Shown piece after piece: positions 51,300 through 63,181 of a DNA stretch of 64,000 bases (positions within the stretch are counted from its first letter, which is position 1; every line of letters begins with the position of its first letter). Under the pieces are notes generated by a model, which was given only the letters and a program-made list of their open reading frames with translations, did no database searches and was not told where the DNA came from. The position numbers were made by a program, and so were the translations under genes. Source of the DNA: Nymphaea colorata (taxonomy: Eukaryota > Streptophyta > Magnoliopsida > Nymphaeales > Nymphaeaceae); assembly GCF_008831285.2 (NCBI RefSeq), contig NC_045139.1, positions 21,930,412 to 21,994,411 of the forward strand, in the 5' to 3' direction.

Positions 51300-53680
51300 A
51301 AAGTCGGTCAAATCTTGAGGACCAAATTATCTTTTTCTTCAAAGCCTATACTTGCTTGTTGGACAAAATGGGTATAGATTGAATTTATGCTCCTTATGCA
51401 GATTGATGGAAAGCAACATCCCTAATCACATTGCCTTGCAGCAATTTTGTTGGCAATAGTGATACCACTGAATGACTGGAATGCATTCTTTGAGAAACTT
51501 GATACTTAAAAATGCTGCTGGGAGAAACTCACTTCATGTCCGCAGCATCTTTGCGTTCAGCTCCGACACCAACGACTCCATAACCTACTGCTTCGGCGCA
51601 TTGCTTACTTGCGACCTCCACAAGTTCACCGACTACCTCATCCCCGTGTTTGCTGGACAGCTTATGGTGTAGAAATACCTTCTTCAATTTTCTTACATTC
51701 TGTCGTTAATTTTCTAAGAATTGACCTATAAATGTGATCCGAGAATGTCTCTTTAATTCACCAAAATTCCAGCATTTTCATGACTGTTGATTTTTGAAAA
51801 TTGCTATAAAATGTTCTGTCCATGCTTAAATTTTTGGAACTACTTCAAACATTGTGATTTGAATATCATGTACTAGAAAGACAACTGGAGAAAAGCCCAC
51901 CTCCTAGTCAAATGCATGGAATTTCCCCCTGCATGGAATTCCCCCCCCACCCGCAGCTTGCTTTTCCAAAACCTTAGAAAATTAAAAGTAAGCGGAATAG
52001 AATCAAATGAAGACAAATTATCATTGCGGATGTGTACGGGTATGTCGAATTTTTAAGTTATGCACGTGAATCACAGTCCTATAGTTAATTAACTCAGAAA
52101 CTGCTTGCCAGCTAACAATTGGCAGATACATTGTCACTAGCTTTCGTTTAAATATATATATATATATAGTAACGACTGGCGGATACATTGTTGCTAGCTT
52201 TCTTTTAAATATATAGTCTAACATTTTTTTTTTCTTACATGTGCAGGCTAGATATTATTGGTCAAGGGATCGTAAGTTTAAACAATTAATGCATGTGACC
52301 CCAAAATTGGCGAATTTTTGCTATCAAAGTCTTCACATTGTATTAATGTAAGTGACCGCAGCTGCAGGTTTCTTGTCCCGGACGGAAAGATGCCCATGAG
52401 CAAAGCAACTGCAGGTTTGCTGTCTAATGTATATGCACACATACATGCTCATTCTATTAAAACAAAAGAAAAGAATATTGAAATGTCATTTTGATTCAAA
52501 GTGCATTCTTCTATTATTGAGCATTTTCTAAAGTCCTTTTGTTTTCTAAACCATTGATCATTTGCTATGCAGGTGCAGCTTTGGGCAATAATTTTGCATG
52601 TACTTCTTTTGAATTTCATGAATAGCCAATGCAAATTATTCTAAGGGTGAAGGAGGAAGTTTCAAGCCCTTGTTGTAAGGAAAAGAATAGAAAGATTCTT
52701 TGTGTGAGAAGCGCGGATGAGTTCAGTGACGTTGAGGAGCTTGAGGATTAGGAACGCTATTTGCCTTCCCAATCAAATATATATATGCTAGAATCTAACA
52801 TGAAAGTGCTATGAGGAGGAAGCGTGAGTGTACGTACTGTAATACCCAAAATGAGTGTTGAAAGGTAGACTCCGAACTGGCGTGTGTGAATGAATATCTT
52901 CCGACAATTCTGTACTGATAATATTGTGTTAAAGTGGTTGTCGCCAAGTTCATAATTAAGATTGTCATTAGAAGGACGCAGCCACTTGGTTAGAAGTTCA
53001 TGCTTTGTTCAAAAACTTTGGTTAAAATCCTTCTGAACATGGTTTTGGTTGGTGAAAACGAGTCAGCTGGTCCATTCAATCACATATGATTTGTTCTGTG
53101 CTGGGAATTTAGGGCGATTTGGAGACCTGGGTAACAAGCTACCTACAACCCTCAAAACCCCTAAGATCCAAGGAGTTGAAATTCGAAAGCGTTACGCAGT
53201 TCTTGCTAATCTTTACTAACTTACACATTAGGTCACTGGAAAGCATCCACGGTGATGATTGATTTTTTTAATAATATATTCTTTACCCAAAATTATTATT
53301 TCAAGATTTCAGTTAAAGCCCACAAGCTTGTAACTGAAAAGGAGATGTTAAAAGCCAAGAAACTCATTCGCGGCTAATGGAACCAGGGCAGCGGTTAGGC
53401 CCGTTCATCTCCTCTAATCCTCACCTTCACCCTCTGGGTTTCGGAGGATCTGCTGATCAATGCCGATGGTGAGTTCTCTCTCTCTCTCTCTCTGTTTCGA
53501 GATGGCGAGAGATCGGAGGATGATGAAAATTTGTTTTTCTTTAAACTTCATTGCGCAAGGGAAATATGCTGTGTGGAATTTCTTTGTGGGTGGGCTTTCC
53601 TCCACTTCCTCCTCGTATCTCATGGTGAGGGAGATACGATCCCCATTTGGTTCGATCTGATTCCTTCCGATCAACCGCAG
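51300..53680. other. Intergenic DNA
   Basis: No supported gene. A 66-codon frame at 51472-51672 has a GC-rich, coding-looking stretch (FSSDTNDSITYCFGALLTCD) that I do not recognise; it may be the last exon of an unknown or captured gene. The rest is AT-rich. Confidence 0.35.
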
Positions 53681-54265
53681 GATGATAATGGTCAAAGCGG
53701 TGAAGTGGGTGGATGAAGTCATTCCAGATGCTCCTTACCCTGTAACGGAAGAATGCATGAACAAACTTTTTTGTGAATATAAGATCGACTACATAATTTA
53801 CGGAGACGGCCCCTGCCTTCTCCCTGATGGATCCCATGCGTACGCCCTCGCCAAGATGGCTGGCCGATACAAGCAGATCAAGCAGACTCAAGGAGTTTCA
53901 AGTACGAACATTGTCGGTACCGTTCACATCTCCTCCTCTTCTGCTCTTGCTATTGCTATTATTTTTGCCTTCCCCCGTGTTCCCGTTAATTGGTGGTTTT
54001 CATGGTCAGCTTTTGTGCTCGACTAGTTTCTCTGGCTTGCAGCAGCATTTCAGGCATCGTTAAACTTCCCCGTCTTGCTTTCTGGATAGGCAGTATGCTT
54101 CTTTGTGTGATCACCCAGTGATAGCCATAATCATGCATCTATGCAACGGCAATTCAGCTATGGGCACACCCATAAGATTGAAGGTGTTGAGGTACTGCAA
54201 GTTCGACACAGATATCGCATTTCCTGCCTACATCTAGAAGGATTGTACAATTCTCCAACGGCTAG
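53681..54265 (+). pseudogene. Ethanolamine-phosphate cytidylyltransferase (PECT1-like) gene fragment
   Basis: A well-kept exon (53681-53916) encodes MIMVKAVKWVDEVIPDAPYP and GRYKQIKQTQGVSSTNIVG between CCGCAG and GTACCG. After an intron, a second exon-like stretch (54090-54265) has MLLCV, then in other frames SDSHNHASMQRQFSYGH and SHFLPTSRRIVQFSNG. So it has lost a few bases after MLLCV and shifts again further on, and ends in a TAG where the family has a Lys codon. Family knowledge: PECT makes CDP-ethanolamine with two cytidylyltransferase repeats. The catalytic HxGH-bearing exons on either side are not visible. Intron retention shows it is a broken genomic copy, not a retrocopy. Confidence 0.85.
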
Positions 54266-56630
54266 GTAACTATTTCCCTTGCTCCTTGCCAGAATTTCAA
54301 TTACTTATATGCATTTGCTATTTGGTGCTCGAGCAACTATTGTTAGTATACAATTGTATTAATTATTTTAGACTTGAAAAGTTATTTCTTCTAGTCGGGT
54401 CATAAGCTTGCTCTTTGGCATTATGTGAATTCGTGGTAGCTTGTTTTCCTGATATATTTGAGCTGAAAATGCAACTTCAATTTGGGGCTTATTATCACAA
54501 GGTCTTCAAGACCATACGTACAGGACATTCAATCTTCAGGATATGATGAAATTCTGGTTTTTGATCATTGTACTGTCCATCCGACTGATGGACAAACTAG
54601 TTTTTTCATGAAATTCAAAAGTTGCTTGACATTGTCATTTCATCAGGTTCTACTTCCAAAGTACATATTTTCTCATGTCGTAAATGCTACCGTGGAACAT
54701 GCCATGAATAATATGCTTAGCTAAGTACGTGGTGATGATGTTATGAGCTTACTGAACCTGAACATATATATAGATATCTAGCAAAACAGTAACATGGCTT
54801 GGTCAAAAAAACTGTTGTGTGTCAAGGAGAATGAAAACGTTAGAACTTTCATATGCTGATGTTTTTAAGATTCTTGTAGTGAGACCAAGTTCTCAGGCTC
54901 TACTAAGAGAGTCTCTTTTATCGAGAAAACTTTTAGGATGAGAATTTAGGTTGCTGATATGAAAACATTGTTCCTGAGAAATGGCAAATATATCAGTCTC
55001 TCTCTCTCTCTCGTTCTCTCTCGATAAACACACACGCACACACATATATATACATGTGTGTGTGTGTGTGCCTCTGGTATGGTGCTCTTGGAGTTTCTCC
55101 AGTCATGTTGTGAAACATCATCAGTAGAAGTTCCATTATATGCAATCAGTATGTGCCCAGTATGCAACCAACTTGGTTTGTTTGATAGGACTATGCCTTG
55201 GGTAATGCAGTTTAGGAATAAAAGGCAGAAAAACTCTTTTCATGATTGACATATTGTGAGTTCATTGATTTCTCAAGCTATTGAGGCACCCATTTGTTTG
55301 CTAGAATTACACGATCTCAAGGCTGTGACTTATTACAAACTATAGATAGACCATATCGATAAGGTTTGATGATGAAATAAATGTATCCTTGATGAAAAAT
55401 AAATGTATCATTCACAAAAACATAAGCTTTCTATTAAGTGGGTTTATGTGCTCAAATACATACATATATATACATATGTGTGTGCATATATATACGTGCA
55501 TTTTATACTGCAATTTAATCCTCCTTTTCATAGATTTGCTGTTTATATTTTGGAATTCATGCCAGCACTTTGTGGAGATCTGGCACCACTCACTGTGTGA
55601 GTGTAACTAATTTACATGTTTATATATATTATATAGTATATATATATAAAAATATATTGTCTTAATTTTAACAATCTTCTCATCCTGACTGCTTAATCTA
55701 GTTCTTTCTTCCTTGAATGCTCAAAAGTGGGATGTAAAGATAGGTTCAGTTGTCTAGGCTATTCCAATTGTGATATAACAATTAATTATATATTTGATGC
55801 ATATGTCAGATCTTATAATTAAAAAGTTTTGGGCTTATAATCTGGCCTATGCACCCAAAATTATGTCTACTTGTCGGGTGATAAAGTTCATTTTTGTGGT
55901 TTGTCAGGTCACTTTAAAACTCCAGAGATTAACTCCAGAGATTACGGAATGCATTTTTTTGGATGGCATATTCTACATATCCTGTATATGTCTATGTGTT
56001 TCGTTGTGTGCATTCTTGTATTTTAATTTTGTGGTATGTGGGTGAACAAATTCTGCAATAGTATCCTTGACTATGAGGGCTCATTGATAGATCAATGTTG
56101 ACAGCATTTTCACAATGTATAAATTATATTGAATGGAGCAAAATATTTACAAAAGTGAAACTATTGAGTGCTTCTTTTGCTTAATATGTATAACCTATAT
56201 TACATTTTACAATGAATAGACACATTTTTATTTGGTGTTTGAACCATTTAATATCCTTTTTTCTCCTAGTCTCTTCCTTATGATGAAAAATTACATGCTC
56301 ATATATATTTCTTGATATATTTCTTTTTTCCCCGTCTCTTCCTTTTTGATAAAATTCTAGTTGTATGTTTGTTGAAGGCTTTGCTGATGGTGTTCCCTTA
56401 TTCTCTTTTTGTTTTCCATGTACAAATCACTTGAGGATCTTTGTGCACTTCTATGTTCTATGGTGGTGCTACTCATGTGGTTGTCTGCCTGTATGAGAAG
56501 AAGACTAGCAAACCATCTGTATGGTTTTCGCTTCTACACAATTAGAAGTTCCTACATTATCTGTTAGTTTATTGATGGTATGTTGCTTTTGCTACTGTTG
56601 AATTATTTGTTTAATCATGTGACAATTTTT
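54266..56630. other. Intergenic DNA
   Basis: No supported gene. It contains a mixed microsatellite (CT, CA, TA and TG runs, about 54995-55075) and TA-rich tracts (55460-55495 and 55620-55660). Open frames are short and motif-free. No further PECT exon was found. Confidence 0.45.
54995..55075. repeat. Mixed (CT)(CA)(TA)(TG) microsatellite
   Basis: Consecutive CTCTCT, CACACA, TATATA and TGTGTG runs, interrupted only by short linkers. Confidence 0.9.
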
Positions 56631-56639
56631 GGATCAGAT

Positions 56640-57700
56640 ACGTTGCTGATGTAGACTAACAACTATATCTAAATCCAGTAATTTCTAGATTAGATAAGAC
56701 AATTGATCTAGAACCACGACCATATCTAAATTCAGCAACTTATGCATCAGATAAGACCACTGATGCAATTTCACTGCCAGTACCAAATCCAACAATTTTG
56801 GATCAGATAAGACCACTGATCTACACCAACAACTAGATCTAAATCTAATGATTGTCAGATCAGATAAGACCACTGAATCAAGCTCACAAATAGATCCAAA
56901 TGCAACAATTTTCGGATCAGATACGACCATTGATGTAGAACGACAACCAGATCCAAATCCAATATTTCCTGGATTAGATATGACCACTGATCCAGATCTA
57001 CAACTAGATACAAATCCAACAATCTATGAATCAAATATCACCATTAATGCAGACCTACATAGATCAAATAAGACCACTCGTGCAAACCCATAAACAAACC
57101 CAAATCCGACAATTTCTAGATTAGATATGCCTGCTGATGTTGACTAACAACCATATCTAAATCTAGTAATTTTTTTATTAGATAAGATGACTGATCCAAA
57201 ACCATGACCATATCTAAATTCAACAAGCTATGCATCAGATAAGACCACTAATGCAACCCCACAACTAATACCAAATCCAACAATTTTCGATCAGATAAGA
57301 CCATTGATCAACACTAACAACTAAATCTAAATCTGATGATTGTCAGATCAAATAAGGCCACTGATCCAAGCTCACAAACAGATCCAAATGCAACAATTTT
57401 CGGATCAGATACGACCATTGATGTTGAACGACAACTAGATCCCAATCCAATATTGTCTGCATTAGAAATGACCACTGATCCAGATCCACAACTAGATACA
57501 AATCCAACAATCTATGAATCAAGTGCAGACCTACAAGCAGTACCAAATCCAACAATTTTTGGATCATGTAAAACCACTGATCCATATCCAAAATTATATC
57601 CAAATATGCTGATTTTCGGATTAGATAAAACAACTGATTCAAACTCACAAGCATATTCACATCCAACAATTTATGGATCATAAGACCACTGTTATGAACC
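56640..57700 (+). repeat. 63-bp minisatellite with 488-bp higher-order period
   Basis: Degenerate units of about 63 bp centre on GGATCAGATAAGACCACTGA and AGATCCAAATCCAACAAT. A block at 56640-57127 is repeated from 57128 at an offset of 488 bp (for example 56848 and 57336 start the same open stretch). On the plus strand the unit reads as a 21-residue repeat of the form NPTIFGSDKTTDPDxQLDP, open over 56848-57093 and 57336-57683. Stops fall in other units, so it is either a decayed repeat-protein gene or a satellite with accidental frame. Confidence 0.85.
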
Positions 57701-57739
57701 CATAGATAGAACCAAATCCAACTATTTCCATATCCAAAT

Positions 57740-58430
57740 ACATTCATGTACGGTACAATGGGTACATGAAGGTCATATTATTTGCACAACACGAATTCAA
57801 GCTTGAATTGGTTATCTTTTGACTATTTCAAAATTCAAAGTAAAATCTTGACTACTTGTGCATGTCTCTCATCATTTTTTCTGCTAATTCATCATTTTCT
57901 GTACAACCAATACCGTTTCTCTAAGTCCAACACAGATCCATTTTCTTGTTCTTCTGAAATTTCTTTTGCTTGTGAAGAGCACATCTAAAATTGAATTTTC
58001 TTGACACTTTGATCTAGTTTGAGATGTGTGGAAGTTTGGTTTTAAACTGAATTTTCTTCTTATTTGTCTTCTTTAGGTGTCATCAGATTTTATTTGTAGT
58101 GTAGCATAGTAGGGACGTGATTCATAGCCATGAGCACTACTTTGATGCCATGCTTGTTTGAGTCTTAGCTAAAGTAGTTGTAGTTTGACTGTTAATTGTT
58201 GTGTTCTCTTCATTGAGCTTGTGATTCTATTTAAAAGCATGTATGTTAGTTGCACGTGTCATCGCTATACCTAGGTATTTCAGGATGCATGTGAATACTG
58301 GTATTGTTGTGTGAGTTTGTGGCTCTTCATGTGAATATTGGAGTTATAGAGTCATCTATATCTGTTTCTATATCGGTGTCTTCACCTTCTTTTGTTTCTC
58401 ACAAGTCTCTTCCTTCTTTATTGAAAAGAC
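57740..58430. other. Spacer between minisatellite and gypsy relic
   Basis: AT-rich, with nothing recognisable. A 68-codon frame at 57782-57988 has no motif. Confidence 0.4.
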
Positions 58431-58625
58431 TAACCCCTTTCTCTCTTGAGTCTCATTGGAGCTCAAGCCGCTGCCTAGCACACTTGAATATGCTTTTCCG
58501 AGAGGGGGAGACTTTGTTTGTCTTCATAACTTTTGATGGTGCAGTAGAACAAGGATGTGAGGTTCTCCACAAGTTTGATGCAAGCAACTCGCATCAAAAC
58601 ACTCTTGTTCCTCCCCATGAACCAA
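58370..58625 (+). pseudogene. Athila/Tat-like gypsy RT N-terminal relic
   Basis: LELKPLPSTLEYAF is read at about 58450-58492, then in another frame GETLFVFITFDGAVEQGCEV. This is the order found at the start of RT in plant Athila/Tat gypsy elements, from memory of the family. It is short and broken by stops, and lies just left of the viral sequence. Confidence 0.5.
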
Positions 58626-58671
58626 GTATGAACCCACACACCCAGCCTTCATATTCGTTAGAGATAGAGCA

Positions 58672-58835
58672 GATAAAGAACAGTGAATAAAGCAGAATCA
58701 TCAAAGACAGAACGAATAAAAGTAGATCGCACTAAGAAAAAGAAGACATCTCAGCCACAGCGAATAAAGAACAGTGCAGAGACAGAACGAATAAAAGCAG
58801 ATCGCACTAAGAAAAGAAGACATCTCAGCCACACA
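58672..58835 (+). repeat. Tandem duplication upstream of the viral promoter
   Basis: A block containing AGACAGAACGAATAAAAG and AAGACATCTCAGCCACA occurs twice (about 58704-58758 and 58779-58832), each preceded by a AATAAAGAACAGTG word. Its position just upstream of the TATA box is where caulimovirid enhancers sit; an enhancer role is inference. Confidence 0.75.
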
Positions 58836-58885
58836 TCTAGATGCTAACGAAAAAAAACTTGAGCCGCAGATCTCCGCCTCAGAGG

Positions 58886-58984
58886 TCTATATAATGAAAG
58901 CAGCATGAATCAGGACATCATCTTTCCTTATGTTCTCTAGATCTTGAGTGTCGTCTGTTCATCTGTGTATTTTGGTATCAGAGC
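58886..58984 (+). promoter_or_regulatory. Viral TATA box and tRNA-Met primer-binding site
   Basis: TCTATATAATG (58886-58896) is a good TATA box. TGGTATCAGAGC (58973-58984) is the sequence complementary to the 3' end of plant initiator tRNA-Met, used for minus-strand priming by all caulimovirids. Only about 80 bp separate them, so transcription would start close upstream of the primer site. Confidence 0.8.
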
Positions 58985-59031
58985 TTGAGAGCTTGAGTGT
59001 GTTGTAACTATATAGTCTAGTAAGTAGTCTC

Positions 59032-59106
59032 ATGGAGTTTGTTCCGGAGACAAGCAGTAGTAAGGTATCATCAACCTCGTCAGGGATTGATGAAATAACT
59101 GTAAGT
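59032..59106 (+). promoter_or_regulatory. Short leader frame ending in a strong splice donor
   Basis: ATG at 59032 opens MEFVPETSSSKVSSTSSGID. The codons run straight into GTAAGT at 59101-59106, a near-ideal plant 5' splice site. Spliced leader transcripts are known in some caulimovirids. The acceptor is not certain; TGTGTAG near 59185 and CCCCAG near 59300 are candidates. Confidence 0.4.
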
Positions 59107-59378
59107 ATGTTTGCTTTAATTATGAAATAAAAGTGTTAGTTTTCCTTACGAGTATGTGTTAACATTTTGATCTTCATGCATGTGTAGAGTAGTCTTGATT
59201 TCTATTAATTGTTTAAGTTGAAGTTCACCTGAGTTCGCTTATATGACTGAATGGTAAAAGAGGAATCTGAATGTGTAACCCAAGAAGGAAAGACCCCAGA
59301 CGAGTACCCACAAAGGCAGAAGCCGATCGGGGAAAGTGAGATGGTCATGTCATGAGGGAAACACACTAAGGATGAGTC

Positions 59379-59765
59379 TTGAGCCTATCAGATCATATAA
59401 AGGATGAAGGTTATTTCAGTTATTGCAATTCGATAGATCATAGGACACAAAGCACATACATGAGAATGGAAATGTTTGCACTTCTCGAACAGGAAAACCC
59501 TTCACAAAATATGGATAAAACAGAATTTGAAAAAATATTGTATGACTTAAAAATAATTTTGGAAAATCAAAAACGTATAAGTAATCAACTCACTGATATC
59601 CTAAGAAACATAGACCAAAAGAAACCCGAAATCCAAAAGGTAGAACGAGAACCAGAAAAACTGTATATTTCAGACTAGATAGTTGAAAGAGAGATAAAAT
59701 ATCTAACAGCTATGTATAAGCAAGACCTAATTATTGGAAGAGTCATAACAGAGTCGTTTATATGA
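59379..59765 (+). pseudogene. Viral ORF1, coiled-coil protein, one internal stop
   Basis: Open from about 59379 (first good ATG 59459) to a TAG at 59676-59678, then open again to TGA at 59763-59765, which overlaps the next ATG as ATGA. The part around FEKILYDLKIILENQKRISN is charged and helical with heptad-like hydrophobics, resembling the small virion-associated proteins of this family by character and position only. Confidence 0.55.
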
Positions 59766-59905
59766 ACAAATCAGAATATGAAATAGATTCCAAGAAATTT
59801 TTTGTATTCGGACAGAAATGCCGAGTAATTGAAACAAACTTAGAACGAAAATTTTTAGAGTTAAATCAGGATGATATGTACCTAATAATAGATGAGGAAG
59901 AATGA
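59762..59905 (+). CDS. Viral ORF2, 47-aa protein of unknown function
   Basis: ATG 59762 overlaps the ORF1 stop (ATGA), and TGA 59903-59905 overlaps the coat-protein ATG at 59902 in the same way. The product contains KKFFVFGQKCRVIETNLERK and an acidic end. The precise double overlap is the main reason to consider it real. Confidence 0.5.
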   Translation: MNKSEYEIDSKKFFVFGQKCRVIETNLERKFLELNQDDMYLIIDEEE

Positions 59906-61446
59906 ATACCGAAACAGTACTAGATAGGATAAGAAGACTTAACGAGGAAAATAAGCCTAAGCCTAAATTGAAGACGTAGCAATATGAAGGTTACCCTGCC
60001 GATCAAGAACAGTCGGTGCAAGGTTGCCCAGCGCGTCTGGAAGAAAAAATGGATAAAGTTATAGAACTGTTAGAAAAATTAATAGATAAAATAGACCAAA
60101 AGTTTGAACAAACAAATAAAAAATTAGATTAAATGTTAGATAATTTGCAAAAACACAGAGAGATAAATATGGTAGAAACAAATAGTATACGAGACTTAGA
60201 AACAGAAGACGAGATTGAAACAGAAAACTACGAACCAAGTGTAACTTATACAAAACTGATTAACCAAGGAGAAAATGAATCAATAACAGACATGAAAATA
60301 AATATGAACACAACGCCTAAAGAAGAGATAAAAATTAAAGAAGAATATCCAGCAGGTCCAAGAACACATAAAGGAAATCCGAGTAGAAATAGACACTATG
60401 ATGATTATAGTAAAAATGAAAGATAGAAAAGAATTTGGAAATCTAGGCTAAAAACAAAAATCGAAGAAAAAGAATGGAAACAAAGAATATTAAATTTAGA
60501 TAACACAAACAACATACTAGTTTTATTACAAATATGGAAAGCAGAAATGAGTAAACGCATTACAGAAAGTAAAATAGAAATTAAACATGTACCAGCGTAT
60601 ATAGAAAATTCATTAGTAGGAAATATATATTTATGGTTCGACCAGTTACCTAATTCTTCAAAAGAATCTCTAAGAGCAGACACAGATAGTAAAGGAGCGA
60701 TTACTACAAACCCGTTAGACATTTTAGAAAAATACTTAGGATCTATTAAAGCAGAATTCTCGCATTCGAATATTGAAAAAATATATGAAGACCAAATTAA
60801 AATAAATGCAAGACAAAATATTTTAAATTTAACGATATGTGACATGTGCTACTTAGAAGAGTATGTAGAACTGTTCAGTAAATATTATTACCAAGCAAAT
60901 ATAACTTTAGAAGAAAAACCTAGATATTTAGATTTGTTCTTTTCAAAATTACCACCGATAGTTTATGGACAAGTAATAAAAGTGTTCCAAGAAAATAAAC
61001 CTAAAGAAGATATATTAGGATCAAGAATAAAATTTCTAAGAACATGGTTTGTAAAGTCTAAAAAACTAAAACTAATAATAAAATTACCATATAAGTGTTG
61101 TGAAGAACATATTACACCTCAATTAGGATGTAAAACTTATTATAAATCAAGAAAATACAATAAAAAATATAGGAAGCTCAAACATTACTATAAAAAATAT
61201 AAAAACAAGTACCTAAAGAAAAGGTACTATATTAAAAATAAAAATAAATATACCAAAAACCCAACAAGTTGTAAATGTTATAACTATGGAAAAATAGGAC
61301 ATATAGCAAAAAACTGTAGACAACCGATAAAACAAAAATTAGTAAATACAATAGAAGACGATTACATTAATATTGAAGAACTTAGTGAAATAAAAATATC
61401 CGATAATGAGGCAATATACGAAACAAATAGTAGTGAAAATGAGTGA
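59902..61446 (+). pseudogene. Viral coat protein, three in-frame stops
   Basis: A single frame from ATG 59902 to TGA 61446, broken by TAG 59977, TAA 60130 and TAG 60424 and open from there on. It begins with a coiled-coil stretch (VIELLEKLIDKIDQKFEQ), then an acidic section, then the capsid core (for example NIYLWFDQLP and YLDLFFSKLP), a Lys/Tyr-rich basic tract, and a zinc knuckle at 61276-61317. The knuckle reads CYNYGKIGHIAKNC, so its second Cys is replaced by Tyr. The end is acidic. Confidence 0.8.
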
Positions 61447-62654
61447 AAAAATAAAAAAGCCACAAGATATTAGATACCAAGAGGAGTTGACAGAAGATTA
61501 CACACTACAACGAGTCATTTTTGATGAAAAAATATTCAAGCAAATAGAGAACCAAGAATTGGACATTAGCACGGAAAAAATATTTGACTTTCCGTTAATA
61601 AAGAAAATACCAGTAATAAAAACATTGCATAAGAAAAAAGAAGAAGAATACTATATTATCAACCAACGAGAACACGTAATAGACATAGAACATGCAGGAT
61701 TATCTGAAGGGACAACTAGAGTACCACTTATTAGTAGACAAGGAATCCAAGAATAACTAAAACAACTAAAAATAAAAAATGCTATAAAATATATATATTT
61801 TGGAGGAATAGAAATCTTAGTAAAAGCTTGTTTCAAAGAAGGTATAGATACTCTATTGGAAACCTTATTTATCAGACGATAGAATAATCTACCCAGTAGA
61901 GAAAGCTATAATAGCAAAAGTTAAAGGAAACCTAATTTATCAAAAACTAAAGTTTATTGTAAAACCTAACTATACTATAAGTCTAACAGACAAACACATA
62001 GATAGAAGTCTAGTATTATACTGGAAACTATCAAGAATAAAACTCGAGAAAGGTTGTAAAGTGATGACTATCAAAGGGAAAAATATGTACATAGTAACAA
62101 ATAAACATAAAATATCAACAAAACGAAAAACAAATGGCACAGTACAAATTGACAATCCATTCAAACAATTAATAACAATAATAAACGATGATGAATCATA
62201 TTACGTAGAAGATGGACAAAATGAATTACAAATTATCAAACAAAGACTAAGTGTCAGTACGTCAGGAGAAACTAGTCACCAAAAACAATTCCATGTTAAA
62301 GGAACTATAGAAAATATGATAAAGAAAATATTGATAGATACAGGATCAGAAGAAAATTATATCACACCAGACATGATAAATAATGATATAGTATCACCAA
62401 GTGAGCATAGATACAAGGATATCCAGGGAAACATCATAAGAAGCATGGGGAAAGTGAGCAAGGAAATTAAGATAGCCGATTATATGTTTGAAGTAGAATT
62501 CGAAATACAAGCATTGAGAAATGACAGTTTAACAGGAATCATATTAGGCAACAAGTGGCTAAATAAATACGAAAACTTTAGGATTGAAAAATATACACTA
62601 GAAATTGAACATCTAGGAAAACGCATAATAATATTAAGAAGTTTTGGTGATTAG
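61439..62654 (+). pseudogene. Viral movement protein fused to a retropepsin domain, one stop and one frameshift
   Basis: ATG 61439 overlaps the coat-protein stop (ATGAGTGA). The first part is open to TAA 61754-61756, just after GLSEGTTRVPLISRQGIQE. The same frame goes on with YIYFGGIEILVKACFKEGID, the conserved core of caulimovirid 30K-type movement proteins. A frameshift near 61865 moves the rest into another frame, open to TAG 62652-62654. After the movement domain (to about 62150) comes a linker and a retropepsin-like domain: ILIDTGSEENYI (catalytic DTGS at 62337) and IILGNKWL (about 62540). A protease behind the movement protein is unusual. Confidence 0.8.
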
Positions 62655-62952
62655 CCAAATAAATACTAAAAATTTCGAACAGGATATGAAAAAGGCATTA
62701 GACAGAGCATTAGAGGAAAAGAAAATTAGGAAAGAGAAATTAGCTAACATATTAAAGCTATACATATTAGTAAAACGATTCATTAACAACCTAAAAGACA
62801 TGGTAGAAGAAGAAGAACAAAGGTTGACCATACTATCAGGCTATGATAATGAGGATTATCATACAGAGGACTATACAGATTACGAAAATGACTACTACGA
62901 CTATGACGATGACATAATGTGGAGAAATATAATCAATAGAATGGAAGGATAA
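62644..62952 (+). CDS. Viral ORF5, small basic-acidic protein
   Basis: Open from upstream of the movement/protease stop; the first ATG is 62686, giving 88 residues. It has a Lys/Arg-rich N-terminal half with ILKLYILVKRFINNLKDMV and a very acidic Tyr/Asp-rich tail (DYTDYENDYYDYDDD). The hydrophobic-basic helix is clearly similar to one in the frame at 63181-63489. Function unknown. Confidence 0.55.
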   Translation: MVISQINTKNFEQDMKKALDRALEEKKIRKEKLANILKLYILVKRFINNLKDMVEEEEQRLTILSGYDNEDYHTEDYTDYENDYYDYDDDIMWRNIINRMEG

Positions 62953-62953
62953 A

Positions 62954-63181
62954 ATGATTAAATTAGAACCAGGACTAACATATATTGTACCAATCAATGT
63001 AAATGATAGACGAAAAGTTATTGCTACCCGAAACAAATGGGTATTACTGTTAAAAAAGATGGTAATAGTTAGACAATTTATTGATCCACTAATACATAAA
63101 AAACATGATAGATGGATTAGAGAGATTAGAAACATAGACTCAGATGAATCAATGTCAGATATATCATATGATGAAACATAA
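62954..63181 (+). CDS. Viral ORF6, 75-aa protein
   Basis: ATG one base after the previous stop (TAAAATG); its TAA overlaps the next ATG (TAATG at 63179-63183). It contains TRNKWVLLLKKMVIVRQFID and ends acidic. There is a weaker resemblance to the flanking small frames. Function unknown. Confidence 0.5.
   Translation: MIKLEPGLTYIVPINVNDRRKVIATRNKWVLLLKKMVIVRQFIDPLIHKKHDRWIREIRNIDSDESMSDISYDET

Noticed and set aside
54482-54724. 80-codon frame after the PECT pseudogene
   Set aside because: Tested as a further PECT exon, but it has none of the family's second cytidylyltransferase motifs.
58304-58690. 128-codon frame as a viral or host gene
   Set aside because: Its middle matches the start of a gypsy RT in mixed frames, so it is better explained as a retroelement relic.
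58970-59000. Reading the TGGTATCAGAGC site as the start of an LTR retrotransposon
   Set aside because: The preceding sequence does not end in CA, no LTR partner is seen, and a movement-protein domain lies downstream, which LTR elements lack.
60059-62164. Minus-strand frames across the viral region
   Set aside because: Phe/Leu/Ile-rich mirror images of very AT-rich plus-strand coding sequence.
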